DNA of 64,000 nt, taken from an uncultured bacterium (lineage in GTDB: Bacteria > Verrucomicrobiota > Kiritimatiellia > RFP12 > UBA1067). Where the stretch lies: assembly GCA_900547945.1 (NCBI GenBank), contig URIT01000003.1, forward strand, positions 1 to 64,000, read 5' to 3'. Within the stretch, counting starts at the first letter, position 1. The number at the start of each line of letters is the position of its first letter. The translations under genes were made by a program, and so were the position numbers. This document shows positions 1 to 11,524 of this stretch, one piece after another. Below the pieces are notes generated by a model. It saw only the letters and a list, made by a program, of their open reading frames with translations. It did not search any database and was not told the DNA's origin.

Positions 1-33
1 GTGGCGGCCGACGAGCCGGCCGTGGGGCCGGGC

Positions 34-54
34 GGGCGCGCGGGACGCGCGCCC
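34..54. repeat. GC hairpin downstream of the giant surface-protein gene
   Basis: Perfect 9-bp arms (34-42 and 46-54) around a GGA loop. The hairpin lies about 60 bases past the stop of the minus-strand surface-protein gene. No T-run follows on the minus strand, so a classic intrinsic terminator is not supported. The rest of bases 1-116 is GC-rich and shows no gene. Confidence 0.5.
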
Positions 55-116
55 CTACCAACGTCGGGGCCCGATGTGGGTGGGGGCGTTCGGACGTCCC
101 GCGCCGGGCCATCCGT

Positions 117-3100
117 CTAGCGCAGGAAGAGGAGCGTGCCGTCGCCGACGGCCACCTGGCCGGAAGCGACCCACGGCGTCGTGGCGGACGGGTAGGCACC
201 GCCCTTCAGCTTCCTGCCGTCCACGAAAACGTGCGCAAACGAGGCGACACGCCCGGGCGGCACGGCGACCCGCGCGCCGTTCGTCAGGACAAGGTCCGTG
301 TGGCGGAAGCCGCGCGCCGCCACCTGCGCCTCGGGCAGGACGAGCGTCGCACCGTCAAGCGTCAGCGTGTCGAGCGCGCCCGCCAGCGTATCCGGGCGGA
401 GCGTCGTCGCGGCGTCGCCCTTCAGGACGCTGCCCGTACCGAGCGTGAGCGTCCCCATCGCCAGCGTCGCGGGCGCCTCCAGCGAGGCCGCCGCGAGCGT
501 CACGCCGTCCACGAGCGCCACGGCCTCCGCCAGGCGGAACACCCCCGCCTCCTTCGCCGTGTCGAGCCGCACCACCGCATCGGCCGCGACCTCGACCGAA
601 GCGAGGTAGCGGGACGCGGGCGAAGCCTCGGGCGCATCCAGCCGCGCGAAGCGGAAGTCGGTGATGCGCGGCGTCGCCCTGTAGCCGCCGCATCCGACGC
701 CGAAGCCGAGCCAGGCGAGGTCGTCCTTCACCGACCCCGCCACGTCGACGTTCGTGAACGTATTCGTCACGCTCGTCGCGCCCTGCGTCAGCACGCTCGT
801 GAGCGTCTTCTCCGCCGCGCGGTACGTCAACGCCACCGCCGTCGTCTGCCCGGGCAGCGCGAGAGGCGTGTGCTTCTGGGCGCTGCCCAGGGTCCCGCCG
901 TTCCGGGCCACCATGACCGTCTCGCGCTGGGCGTCGTTTTTCGGGTAGAAGTACCAGCCCACGGCGACGCTGTTCGTGATGCCGCCGAATCCGGCGTGGC
1001 CCGTGCTGCCGCCCACGCATTCGTTGCCGCGCGGGTCGTTGTGCAGGAAGAAGGAAACGGCGTCCGCCGGGATGGGCGTGGCGTTCACCCACAGCGAGAA
1101 CGTGCAGCGCCAGTCGCCCGCCACGCACACGCGGTGGCGCGTCTGGGCGGTGGAGCGGTGGAAGCTCTCCGTCAGTTCGCCGATCTGCAGGCCGTTTGGA
1201 TAGATGTAGCGTCCGCTGGGATGCGAGAAGGTCCAGCCGGACGCCGTGCGCAGGGCCACGTCCTCGAACGGCTCGCGCCGGAGGCGCAGCCCGCCGCCCG
1301 CGAGGCGCAGGGCCACGCCCGCGTTCGCGTCATCGACGAGCCCGAGGTCGCCCGCGCCCGTCTTGACGAGCGTGCCGGACCCGGCCATCCGCTCGAAGCC
1401 GAAGAAGCCCGGCACCGCCGCACGTGCCCGGCGCGCGTCGTCCGCGTCCGAGCGGAAGGTGAAGTCCTTCACCACGTTCTCGGTGTAGTATCCGCCCACG
1501 ATGCCCCGGAGGCGGACCTGCGCCGTCGCGTTGGTCGCGAGCAGCGCCGCCATGTCGACGTCCGTGAAGACGACGTCCCGCACGTCCGCCCCGTCCCGCT
1601 GCGCCATCGAGACGGCGAGCGTCTTCGCCGTGGCGTCGTAGGCGAGGGAGACCTGCGCCGGGCCGTTCTGCGCGAAGTCGATGGGCGTGCAGTCGGTGAC
1701 GGACTGCTCCTTGTCGTACACGTTGCGGCGGGTGAGCTTCAGCTGCGTCTTGCGCGTGTTGTACTTGTTCGTCACGCCGCCCTCCACCACCGTGACGTCC
1801 TCGTAGTAGCGCCACTGGAGGATGAGCCCGCGGGCGGACGCATCCAGGAACGACAGCTCCACCGCGTCCGCCGGCGCATGGTCGTGCGCGCCGAGGTCGT
1901 AGGTGAAGGACGCCTCCCAGTTCCCGCCCACGGGATAGCGGGCGACCGACAGCGCGACACCGCTCATCTTCTTGCCGTCGAGGAGGCGCGAGGTCGCAAG
2001 CGAACCGTCGTCGCGCCAGTACGCGCCGCCCGAAAGCGTCCAGAGCGCCGGATCCGCCGTCGTGAGCGGCGCGGGCACGGCGACGGCCCCGTCGTCCGCC
2101 ACGTCCACCACCGCGCCGTCCGCGTAGGCGAGGCGGTTCATGAGGAAGCCGGCCAGGTTCGCGTTCGGCCGCAGCCGCGCCGTGAACGTCTCGCCCGCGC
2201 CCAGCGTCTTCGTGCCGCCCACGCGCACGAGGTCCACCGCCCCGTCCCGTTCCTCGAAGCGGATGTTGGAGAAGCAGAACGCGGCGTTCGAGCCGCCCGT
2301 TCCGCCGCCGAGGGTGAGGTACGCCGCGTCGGCGCCCACGACGGACGCGAGGTCCACCGCGTAGTCCCAGGCGGCCTCCACGCCGTCGGGCGTGCGGATC
2401 GAGAACGTGACGCGCCCCGCCGCCGCGTCGTAGACGAGACGGCACCGGCGGCGGGCCGCCCACGCGCCGTGTGTCGTCAGGACGCCCCGCGTCGGGAAGG
2501 TCTGCGCGGCAGTGCCGTTCACGCCGAACAGGATCTGCTCGTTGTACACGTCCACAACGACGCCGAACGAATCCGCCACGCCGGAATAGCCCGTGTTGCC
2601 GCCGCCGCAGGCGCCGCTGCCGGCCTTCTGGAAGAAGAGCGACCACCCGTCGGCCGGCCGCCCGCTTGTGAAGTAGAGGAACGTGTCGAACGCGAGCTCG
2701 AAGGAGCGGTCCACGCGCACCGGCGCGTCCAGCACCGCCGTCGAGCCGCTGTCCGCCCGCATGGCCTCGGTCACCGACACGGTGCCGTCGGCGCGCCACC
2801 GCGCGTTGCGGTTGCACACCCAGGAGCGGAGGCGTTCGAGGCCGAACGCCTCGAAGGTCGCCGCGTCCGCCCGCACGTCCATCGCGCCGAGCACGCCGTC
2901 GCCGGACACCTCCAGCGCCGCTCCGGGCGCGCAGGCGAGCACGCCCGTCAGGCCGCCGGTCCAGCCGCCCGGCGCCACGCTCATGCGCAGGGTCCCCGTC
3001 TGCGCCGTCACGTCCACCGCCGAGGGCGCGAGCGTCAACACGCCCGCGCCCGTCTTCACGATCGACGCGCCGGCGGCAAGATTCGTCGGCGGGATGCCGA

Positions 3101-4313
3101 GGCACGCGTAAAGCGGCGCATCGAGCGTCGCGCCGTCCGCGCCGATGCCGAGCCGCGCCGACGAGAGGCGGAACCAGTCCGTCGGCGCGCGGTTCGCCGT
3201 GCAGGGCGCAAGCGTCGCGCCGTCCAGGACCACGCTGCCGTTGGCGTAGCCGTTCGTCGCCGCGTGCAGCAGCGTGTCGTCCGTCTTCAGCGTGCCGCCG
3301 TTCGTGACGACGAGGCTGTTCCCCGTGCGGACAAAGCCCACCGGGAAGGCGAGCGTGCCGCCGTCCACCACGACCTCGGCCTTCACGGCGCCGCTGCGCC
3401 CGATCTGGAAGCCCTGGGTGTCGGTCGCCGGATTCTGCCGCCCGGCCGTCAGCGTCGCGCCCGGCCCCACGCGGATGCGCGCCTCGCCCACCCCTTCGCC
3501 CACGAACACATCGTTTTTGACCGTGAGCCGCGCGTTCTCGATGTCGAGGAGGGAACGGCCGTAGTAGCCCGAGACGCCGTTCGCGTTGTTCAGGCAGATC
3601 TGCGACAGGTTCACGACGGCGCCGCCCGACACGTAGAGGCTCGACGTCACGTCGTTGTCCGTCCGGCCCGCGCCGCGCGAGATGCAGAACCAGTTCCTCT
3701 GGTGGTCGACGGTGCCGCCCACAATGTCGAGCCGCGTCGACTTCTGCGTGCGCGACCCGATCCAGCAGACGCCGTCCAGGGCGTTCGTCTGGCCGGGCGC
3801 GCCCATCACCACGCGCCCGTCGTTGACCGTGAAGACGGCGTAGCCCTTGTCGCCGACGGTGCCCGTGGCCTCGTCCCACACGAGATCGTAGCTGTCCTGG
3901 TCCTCATGGGCGCGCGACACGCCGAGGTTGTTGTCGCCCGGCGCGGCCAGGGCGAGCGTGCCCGGACCGTCCTTGATGAAGGCGCCCGCCGTCTGGCGGA
4001 CCGGCCCCGCCACCGTGAGCGTCGCCGCCGGATCCTCGATCCGCACGGTCGCCGGCAGGCCGTCCGGCACCGTGAAGGTCAGCCCCTTCTCCAGCGTGGC
4101 CGTCGCCCCCGTGTAGTTCAAGAGCCCGCTCCCCAAGACGAACGGCACCCCGGCCTCCCCGAAGTCCGCCACCGTCGCAGCCGTGAACACGCCGTCGCCC
4201 GGCCACGCCTCCGTGACCGTCTGCCCCCAGAGGACCGCCGGCACGATGCACCCCACGGCGCACAGGATTCCACCCATGCGCGCCCAACCCGCTCCGTCTT
4301 GCCGCTTGTCCAT
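117..4313 (-). CDS. Giant secreted surface protein with beta-strand repeats and L-type-lectin-like domains
   Basis: A 1398-residue protein with an N-terminal hydrophobic Sec-type signal. The body is rich in Gly, Ala, Val, Asp and Thr, with repeated 'GAGVLTL/GSGTLVKTGAGDLGL'-type strands typical of autotransporter-associated beta-strand repeats, a passenger-like beta-helix fold. At least two segments (about residues 550-690 and 1080-1210) look like L-type lectin sandwiches, with a 'GGxTGYxG..xSxxV' core. A third related segment lies between them. No C-terminal autotransporter barrel or PEP-CTERM tail is visible, so the anchoring mode is unknown. ATG at 4313 is chosen because GAGG lies 5 bases upstream; a GTG two codons earlier is possible. 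The gene has its own strong promoter. Likely role: cell-surface glycan binding or adhesion (inferred). Confidence 0.8.
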   Translation of the reverse strand: MDKRQDGAGWARMGGILCAVGCIVPAVLWGQTVTEAWPGDGVFTAATVADFGEAGVPFVLGSGLLNYTGATATLEKGLTFTVPDGLPATVRIEDPAATLTVAGPVRQTAGAFIKDGPGTLALAAPGDNNLGVSRAHEDQDSYDLVWDEATGTVGDKGYAVFTVNDGRVVMGAPGQTNALDGVCWIGSRTQKSTRLDIVGGTVDHQRNWFCISRGAGRTDNDVTSSLYVSGGAVVNLSQICLNNANGVSGYYGRSLLDIENARLTVKNDVFVGEGVGEARIRVGPGATLTAGRQNPATDTQGFQIGRSGAVKAEVVVDGGTLAFPVGFVRTGNSLVVTNGGTLKTDDTLLHAATNGYANGSVVLDGATLAPCTANRAPTDWFRLSSARLGIGADGATLDAPLYACLGIPPTNLAAGASIVKTGAGVLTLAPSAVDVTAQTGTLRMSVAPGGWTGGLTGVLACAPGAALEVSGDGVLGAMDVRADAATFEAFGLERLRSWVCNRNARWRADGTVSVTEAMRADSGSTAVLDAPVRVDRSFELAFDTFLYFTSGRPADGWSLFFQKAGSGACGGGNTGYSGVADSFGVVVDVYNEQILFGVNGTAAQTFPTRGVLTTHGAWAARRRCRLVYDAAAGRVTFSIRTPDGVEAAWDYAVDLASVVGADAAYLTLGGGTGGSNAAFCFSNIRFEERDGAVDLVRVGGTKTLGAGETFTARLRPNANLAGFLMNRLAYADGAVVDVADDGAVAVPAPLTTADPALWTLSGGAYWRDDGSLATSRLLDGKKMSGVALSVARYPVGGNWEASFTYDLGAHDHAPADAVELSFLDASARGLILQWRYYEDVTVVEGGVTNKYNTRKTQLKLTRRNVYDKEQSVTDCTPIDFAQNGPAQVSLAYDATAKTLAVSMAQRDGADVRDVVFTDVDMAALLATNATAQVRLRGIVGGYYTENVVKDFTFRSDADDARRARAAVPGFFGFERMAGSGTLVKTGAGDLGLVDDANAGVALRLAGGGLRLRREPFEDVALRTASGWTFSHPSGRYIYPNGLQIGELTESFHRSTAQTRHRVCVAGDWRCTFSLWVNATPIPADAVSFFLHNDPRGNECVGGSTGHAGFGGITNSVAVGWYFYPKNDAQRETVMVARNGGTLGSAQKHTPLALPGQTTAVALTYRAAEKTLTSVLTQGATSVTNTFTNVDVAGSVKDDLAWLGFGVGCGGYRATPRITDFRFARLDAPEASPASRYLASVEVAADAVVRLDTAKEAGVFRLAEAVALVDGVTLAAASLEAPATLAMGTLTLGTGSVLKGDAATTLRPDTLAGALDTLTLDGATLVLPEAQVAARGFRHTDLVLTNGARVAVPPGRVASFAHVFVDGRKLKGGAYPSATTPWVASGQVAVGDGTLLFLR

Positions 4314-4363
4314 AGACACCTCGTTCTCATGCGTTCACGATACAACCTTCTCCAATGTAAGCA

Positions 4364-4393
4364 AGTATACAATCCGCACCCCCCACCTGTCAA
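4364..4393 (-). promoter_or_regulatory. Sigma70-type promoter of the surface-protein gene
   Basis: Reading the minus strand, a perfect TTGACA (4393-4388), an 18-base spacer and TATACT (4369-4364). The leader to the ATG at 4313 is about 45 bases. This is the best consensus promoter in the window. The region 4314-4530 is otherwise intergenic and also holds a hairpin at 4421-4440. Confidence 0.8.
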
Positions 4394-4420
4394 TTGTAAG
4401 TTTTAAGTTTTTTTGGGGAG

Positions 4421-4440
4421 GGTCGCGCTCCTGCGCGACC
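4421..4440. repeat. Intergenic hairpin with CTCCTG loop (copy 1)
   Basis: Seven-base perfect arms GGTCGCG/CGCGACC flank the loop CTCCTG. The core CGCGCTCCTGCGCG recurs in the hairpin at 11419-11456 and, imperfectly and inverted, at 27321-27336. No T-run follows on the minus strand, so it looks like a dispersed palindromic repeat rather than a standard terminator. Confidence 0.55.
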
Positions 4441-4530
4441 GCCGTCCGCGCCGGGGCGGGGTGGGGTGGTAGGGGCCGACGTCCTCGGCGGCCCGCCCCG
4501 TGCGCGTGGCGTCCCTCCGTTTCCCGTGCG

Positions 4531-5085
4531 TCAGATCTTCGTCCTGGACAGCCTGTAGGCCAGCCAGGCCGACAGGGTCTTCGCGTCGAAGATCGTCCCC
4601 GCGCGGATGCCGTCCTCAACCTCCCCGGCACTCAGCACGACGGGGTACACGTTCTCGTCCGGATCCTGGTCCTGCGCGTGCGGCGCGGCGGCGAGTTCCG
4701 CGAAGTAGAGGTGGATGCGTTCCGCGCAGTAGCCGGGCGTGCAGATGACCGTCGTCAGGAAGGAGATGGACATCACGTCGTAGCCGGTCTCCTCCGCCGT
4801 TTCGCGCGTGGCGGCCACGAGGGGGTCTTCGCCAGGCTCGATCATGCCCGCAATCACCTCGATGAGCGCCTGTTCGGCGGCCTTGCGGTACTGCTTCACG
4901 AACACGAACTTCCCGTCCGGTCGCCGCGCCAGGATCGCGACGGCGTTCCCGCGCCGCACGATTTCGCGCTTGGCCCTGCGTCCGTCGGGCAGCTCGACGT
5001 CGAGCACGTCGACGTTGACGATCTTGCCGGTGTACGTGCGCGTCGTCGCAAGCGTCTTCTCGTAGAACTTGTCTTCCGTTTCCAT
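4531..5085 (-). CDS. NUDIX hydrolase (ADP-ribose pyrophosphatase-like)
   Basis: A 184-residue protein. A full Nudix box (G-x5-E-x7-REUXEEXG) lies at residues 80-101: G80, E86, R94, E95, E98, E99, G101. These residues bind the metal and hydrolyse the diphosphate bond. The N-terminal beta-rich part and 'VKQYRKAAEQALIEVIAGMIE' core resemble the ADP-ribose/GDP-mannose pyrophosphatase subfamily; the substrate is an inference. It lies 37 bases downstream of dgt on the same strand, so the two probably form a nucleotide-pool operon. GAGGA precedes the ATG. Confidence 0.9.
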   Translation of the reverse strand: METEDKFYEKTLATTRTYTGKIVNVDVLDVELPDGRRAKREIVRRGNAVAILARRPDGKFVFVKQYRKAAEQALIEVIAGMIEPGEDPLVAATRETAEETGYDVMSISFLTTVICTPGYCAERIHLYFAELAAAPHAQDQDPDENVYPVVLSAGEVEDGIRAGTIFDAKTLSAWLAYRLSRTKI

Positions 5086-5122
5086 GTCATCCTCGTGTTT
5101 CCGTAAGATCCGATGTGGGGGG

Positions 5123-6460
5123 CTAGCACCCGAGGCGGTGGGCCAGCGTGTTCAGGTAGTCATCCGTCATGCCCGAGACGAAGTCCAGCACCGCATGCGC
5201 CCACCAGGCGCGGGGGCGGGGGCGGTTGGCCTCGTAGTAGGCGTCGCCCCACGCGAGCTGCACGAGCTGCCGGCCCAGCGTCGGGAGGGACGCGAACGGC
5301 GGGGCGTCCCCCGCCACCGGGACCTGCTCCAGGAAAGCGAGGTAGTGGTCGAGAATGCCGGAGAACTGTCCGTAGGACCCGATCTCGGCAATGACCTTGC
5401 GGTGGTGCGAGAAGAGGACGCCGTAGAGGCGCTTGATCTCGTCGAACGCCTCCCGCTGGCCGCTCTCCAGGTAGTCCTTCAGCTCGCCCTCCAGCGTGCC
5501 GGAGAGGATGGCGTCGTAGTGCCGCTCGAACTGCGCGGTGAACGCCTCCACGAGGTCGCGGATCGCCACGCCGCGAAACCACTGCAGCGGTCTACCCGCG
5601 CTCTCGTCCCGGTGGCGCGGCGTGAGGATTTTCCGGAAGAGCGCCGTGACCTGCTGCTCGGAGAAAATGTCCATCGCCACCGCGTCCTCGAAGTCGAGGA
5701 TGCGGTAGCAGATGTCGTCGGCGGCCTCGGTGAGGTACGAAAGCGGGTGGCGCATGAACGTGCCGTCCGCGCGCACGAGGCCGAGGCGGTCCCAGACCTT
5801 GCGGAAGATCGCCTCCTCGGTGGAGAACGCCGCCAGCTTGCGCGCGCCGGGCGCCCCCACCGCGAAGGAGGACGCCAGCCGGGGGTGCTTGACGAGCGCC
5901 CCCAGCGAGGCCAGCGTGAAGCAGTAGTAGACCGAATCCCGCAGGTCGCTCCGGGCCAAGAGGCGGAAGGCCTGCGCGTTGCCGTCGAACACGCGGAAGT
6001 CGTTCCACACGGGGTCATCCCCCAGGCGGGCACCCGTCTTTTCGGCCCAGGACTGGATCGCCTCCTCGCCGGAGTGCCCGTAGGCGGGATTCCCGATGTC
6101 GTGCGCGAGCCCGGCGGCCTGCATGCTCCAGTCGATGGCCTCGATCCGTTCGGGGGCCACGTCGCCCCGCGCCCGCACGATCCGCTGGACCTCCTTGGCG
6201 AACGTGTGGCAGAGGGACGCCACCTCCAGCGAATGCGTCAGGCGGTTGTGGATGTAGTCGACGTCCGCGAACGGATGGACCTGCGTCTTCCGTGCGAGGC
6301 GCCGGAAGGCGGACGAAAATACGACGCGCCCGTAGTCAACCTCGAACGGCGAGCGCGCGTCGCCCCGCGGACGGTAGTCCTCGAACGAGACCGCCTCCCC
6401 CTCCACCTTGACCCGCAGCGGGGACAGCAGCCGTTCCCATCTCTCCGTCATCTTCTCCAT
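5123..6460 (-). CDS. dgt: Deoxyguanosinetriphosphate triphosphohydrolase (HD domain)
   Basis: A 445-residue protein of the dNTP triphosphohydrolase family, which converts dGTP and related dNTPs to deoxynucleoside plus triphosphate. The HD metal site is visible as H76, H120-D121 and an Asp in 'EAADDI' at about 248. The N-terminal motif 'R.VFSSAFRRLARKTQVHPF' is characteristic of the family. An ATG at 6460 is chosen: its A lies exactly 8 bases after the end of a TATACT element, so the message is probably leaderless. An alternative ATG follows at 6451. The same frame stays open upstream to 6865, but that extension is low-complexity. The NUDIX gene follows. Confidence 0.92.
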   Translation of the reverse strand: MEKMTERWERLLSPLRVKVEGEAVSFEDYRPRGDARSPFEVDYGRVVFSSAFRRLARKTQVHPFADVDYIHNRLTHSLEVASLCHTFAKEVQRIVRARGDVAPERIEAIDWSMQAAGLAHDIGNPAYGHSGEEAIQSWAEKTGARLGDDPVWNDFRVFDGNAQAFRLLARSDLRDSVYYCFTLASLGALVKHPRLASSFAVGAPGARKLAAFSTEEAIFRKVWDRLGLVRADGTFMRHPLSYLTEAADDICYRILDFEDAVAMDIFSEQQVTALFRKILTPRHRDESAGRPLQWFRGVAIRDLVEAFTAQFERHYDAILSGTLEGELKDYLESGQREAFDEIKRLYGVLFSHHRKVIAEIGSYGQFSGILDHYLAFLEQVPVAGDAPPFASLPTLGRQLVQLAWGDAYYEANRPRPRAWWAHAVLDFVSGMTDDYLNTLAHRLGC

Positions 6461-6467
6461 GTGCGGT

Positions 6468-6478
6468 AGTATAGCACA
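6468..6478 (-). promoter_or_regulatory. Extended -10 promoter of dgt, leaderless geometry
   Basis: Minus-strand sequence TGTGCTATACT: an extended -10 (TGnTATACT). Seven bases separate it from the dgt ATG, so the predicted +1 is the A of ATG. No convincing -35 is seen. The same 11-mer occurs upstream of 22767 and, with one change, upstream of 27247 and 16231. Confidence 0.65.
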
Positions 6479-6522
6479 CTTCCGCCCCGGTGCCCTTTGC
6501 ATTAAGACAGCCCGCACCCCGC

Positions 6523-8088
6523 TCAGGCGTCCGCCGCGACCTCGACCTGGCGATCGGAGAGGTTGCGCATGTCGGCGTCGAACGCCGCGCCGACGAGCGT
6601 GACCTTCTTCCCGCAGCGCAGCCACTTCTCGGCGTAGCCCCGCGCCTTGATCTGCGCGAGCGCGGCCGCGGCCGTGCCGTCGAGCTTGAACTCGAAGACG
6701 TAGACGCCGCGCGGCGTCTCCACGACCGCGTCCACGCGCCCCCGGTTCGTCCAGCACTCCGCGTGCGTGCGCGCGCCGATGAGGACGAAGACCGCGTAGA
6801 AGAGCGTCTGGTAGTACTTCTCGCGCTTCACGGTGATGTTCGCCGGGATGTTCGCGAAGAAGCACGAGAGCGCGTCGAGCATGTCGTCCACGTCGTCCGC
6901 CCGCAGGGCCTCCACCATCTGCGTGAGGAGCGAGGCGTGTTCCTCGCCGTCCAGGCGGGAAAAGTCGGCCGAGAGCGACTCGCTGAACGCGGTCGCCACC
7001 TCGAAGTTCGGCGGCACGAGACGGTAGAGCCGGATGCCGCCGTCCTGGCGGGCCGACTTGATCGTGAGGTACCCCGTCTGGTAGAGGAGCGACACGAGGG
7101 CCGGCCTGTCCGGCTCGTAGTTCGAGAACGCCGTCTGCGAAACCTCGATCTCATCCAGCACGACCGGGTTCTTCTCCATGAGCCGCAGGAGGAACGTCGG
7201 CGTCCCCGTCTCGAACCAGTACGGGTCGAACTTCCCCGACGAGAGGCACTTGCCGACCGAGACGGGGTTGAAGACGGGCGCGGCGTTCTCCTCGAAGCGG
7301 TAGCCGTCGTACCACTGGACGAGCCGCGCGAACGTCGCCTCGGCGTCGAGGCCCTGCTTCGCGCCGAGGGCCGCGAGCGAGGCGGGGAAGTTCGCCTTGA
7401 CCTCCTCGTGCGTGTAGCCGAAGAGCGTCGCGACGCGCGCGTCCATCGAGAACTCGTTGAGGTTGTTGAGGTCGGAGAAGATCGACACCTTCGAGAACTT
7501 GCTGACGCCCGTCATGAACGCGAAGCGCTGAAGTCCCTCGCACGTCTTGATGACGGAGTAGAACGCCTTGAGTTCGTCGCGGATGGCCGCGACGCCCGGC
7601 TTGCCGAGATGCCAGAGGAGCGGCTTGTCGTATTCGTCGATGAACACGACGCACTTGCCATCCGGATTCGTCCTGGCCGTCTCCTCGATGAGACAACGGA
7701 ACGAAACGGACGGCAAGGCGCTTTCCGTGAAGACGACGCCCAGGCGTGCGGCCTCAGACTTGAGAATGCTGAAAAGAAACTCGCGGAACTCCGCCACCGT
7801 CGCCGCCTGGCAGCTGCCCATGTCGAGCTTGAGGACGGGCCACGTCTTCGACCAGTCCCAGTCCGGCTCGATGGCGAGGCCCCGGAACAGGTCGCGCCGC
7901 CCCTCGAAGAGGCACTGCAGGGTCGAGACGGCGAGCGACTTCCCGAAGCGGCGCGGGCGCGCGATGAAGAACTGTGTGCCAAGCGACCCGTCGGCGAGCG
8001 TCTTCAGGATCGCCGTCTTGTCCACATAGACGAATCCGCCCTCACGGACGCGCTCGAACGAATAGGTGTCTGTCGCAATCCGCTCCAT
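6523..8088 (-). CDS. AAA-ATPase-like / PD-(D/E)XK nuclease-superfamily protein
   Basis: A 521-residue protein. Residues 1-35 carry the family opening 'D.YSFERVREGGFVYVDKT'. A P-loop-like RPRRFGKS is at 44-51 and a Walker B-like CVVFIDEYD at 146-154. The C-terminal part (about 400-490) contains 'GRVDAVVE...VYVFEFK', with EFK at 466-468, matching the PD-(D/E)XK core. This is the AAA-ATPase-like plus PDDEXK family that is often multicopy in gut Bacteroidetes and PVC bacteria; its biological role is unsettled. It starts 12 bases after the carB stop, so it is probably co-transcribed with carB. A broken relative is found at 27137-27247. Confidence 0.85.
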   Translation of the reverse strand: MERIATDTYSFERVREGGFVYVDKTAILKTLADGSLGTQFFIARPRRFGKSLAVSTLQCLFEGRRDLFRGLAIEPDWDWSKTWPVLKLDMGSCQAATVAEFREFLFSILKSEAARLGVVFTESALPSVSFRCLIEETARTNPDGKCVVFIDEYDKPLLWHLGKPGVAAIRDELKAFYSVIKTCEGLQRFAFMTGVSKFSKVSIFSDLNNLNEFSMDARVATLFGYTHEEVKANFPASLAALGAKQGLDAEATFARLVQWYDGYRFEENAAPVFNPVSVGKCLSSGKFDPYWFETGTPTFLLRLMEKNPVVLDEIEVSQTAFSNYEPDRPALVSLLYQTGYLTIKSARQDGGIRLYRLVPPNFEVATAFSESLSADFSRLDGEEHASLLTQMVEALRADDVDDMLDALSCFFANIPANITVKREKYYQTLFYAVFVLIGARTHAECWTNRGRVDAVVETPRGVYVFEFKLDGTAAAALAQIKARGYAEKWLRCGKKVTLVGAAFDADMRNLSDRQVEVAADA

Positions 8089-8100
8089 GGCACGCGCCCC

Positions 8101-11322
<3,222 letters not shown>

Positions 11323-11368
11323 CTGCCGCTTGTCCTCGCTTAATGGGGTGATCAAAAACCGGGTAGAT

Positions 11369-11397
11369 AGTATACCCGATTCGGGGAGGGTAAACAA
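11369..11397 (-). promoter_or_regulatory. Promoter of carB
   Basis: Minus strand: TTGTTT (11397-11392), 17-base spacer, TATACT (11374-11369), about 40 bases before the carB ATG. The -35 matches consensus at its TTG only. Confidence 0.6.
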
Positions 11398-11418
11398 GGG
11401 CGCAGACAAGAAGACAAG

Positions 11419-11456
11419 AAGAGAATCGGCCGCGCTCCTGCGCGGCCGATTCTCTT
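11419..11456 (-). terminator. 16-bp perfect stem between the DUF4340 gene and carB
   Basis: Arms 11419-11434 and 11441-11456 pair perfectly over 16 bp, with loop CTCCTG. On the minus strand the stem is followed by a T-rich stretch (CTTGTCTTCTTGTCT), and it lies about 70 bases past the stop of the DUF4340 gene. It probably ends the ABC operon. The core is shared with the hairpin at 4421-4440, so it may be a recruited dispersed repeat. Confidence 0.6.
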
Positions 11457-11524
11457 TCCCGCACATCGGGTGCGGACGCCACGGAGCGCGTCCCTCCCAA
11501 GTGGGAAACCTGTGCGTCTGCCCG

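Noticed and set aside
231..4406. A 1391-codon plus-strand open frame opposite the giant surface protein
   Set aside because: The translation is almost entirely Arg, Ala, Glu, His and Val with no fold or motif. It is the antisense shadow of a GC-rich gene.
4421..4440. Intrinsic terminator for the NUDIX gene
   Set aside because: The stem is good, but on the minus strand it is followed by CTCCCC then A residues, not T residues.
6461..6865. N-terminal extension of dgt to 6865
   Set aside because: The added residues are Arg/Gly-rich and cover the promoter and the neighbouring gene; the family N-terminus begins at the ATG near 6460.
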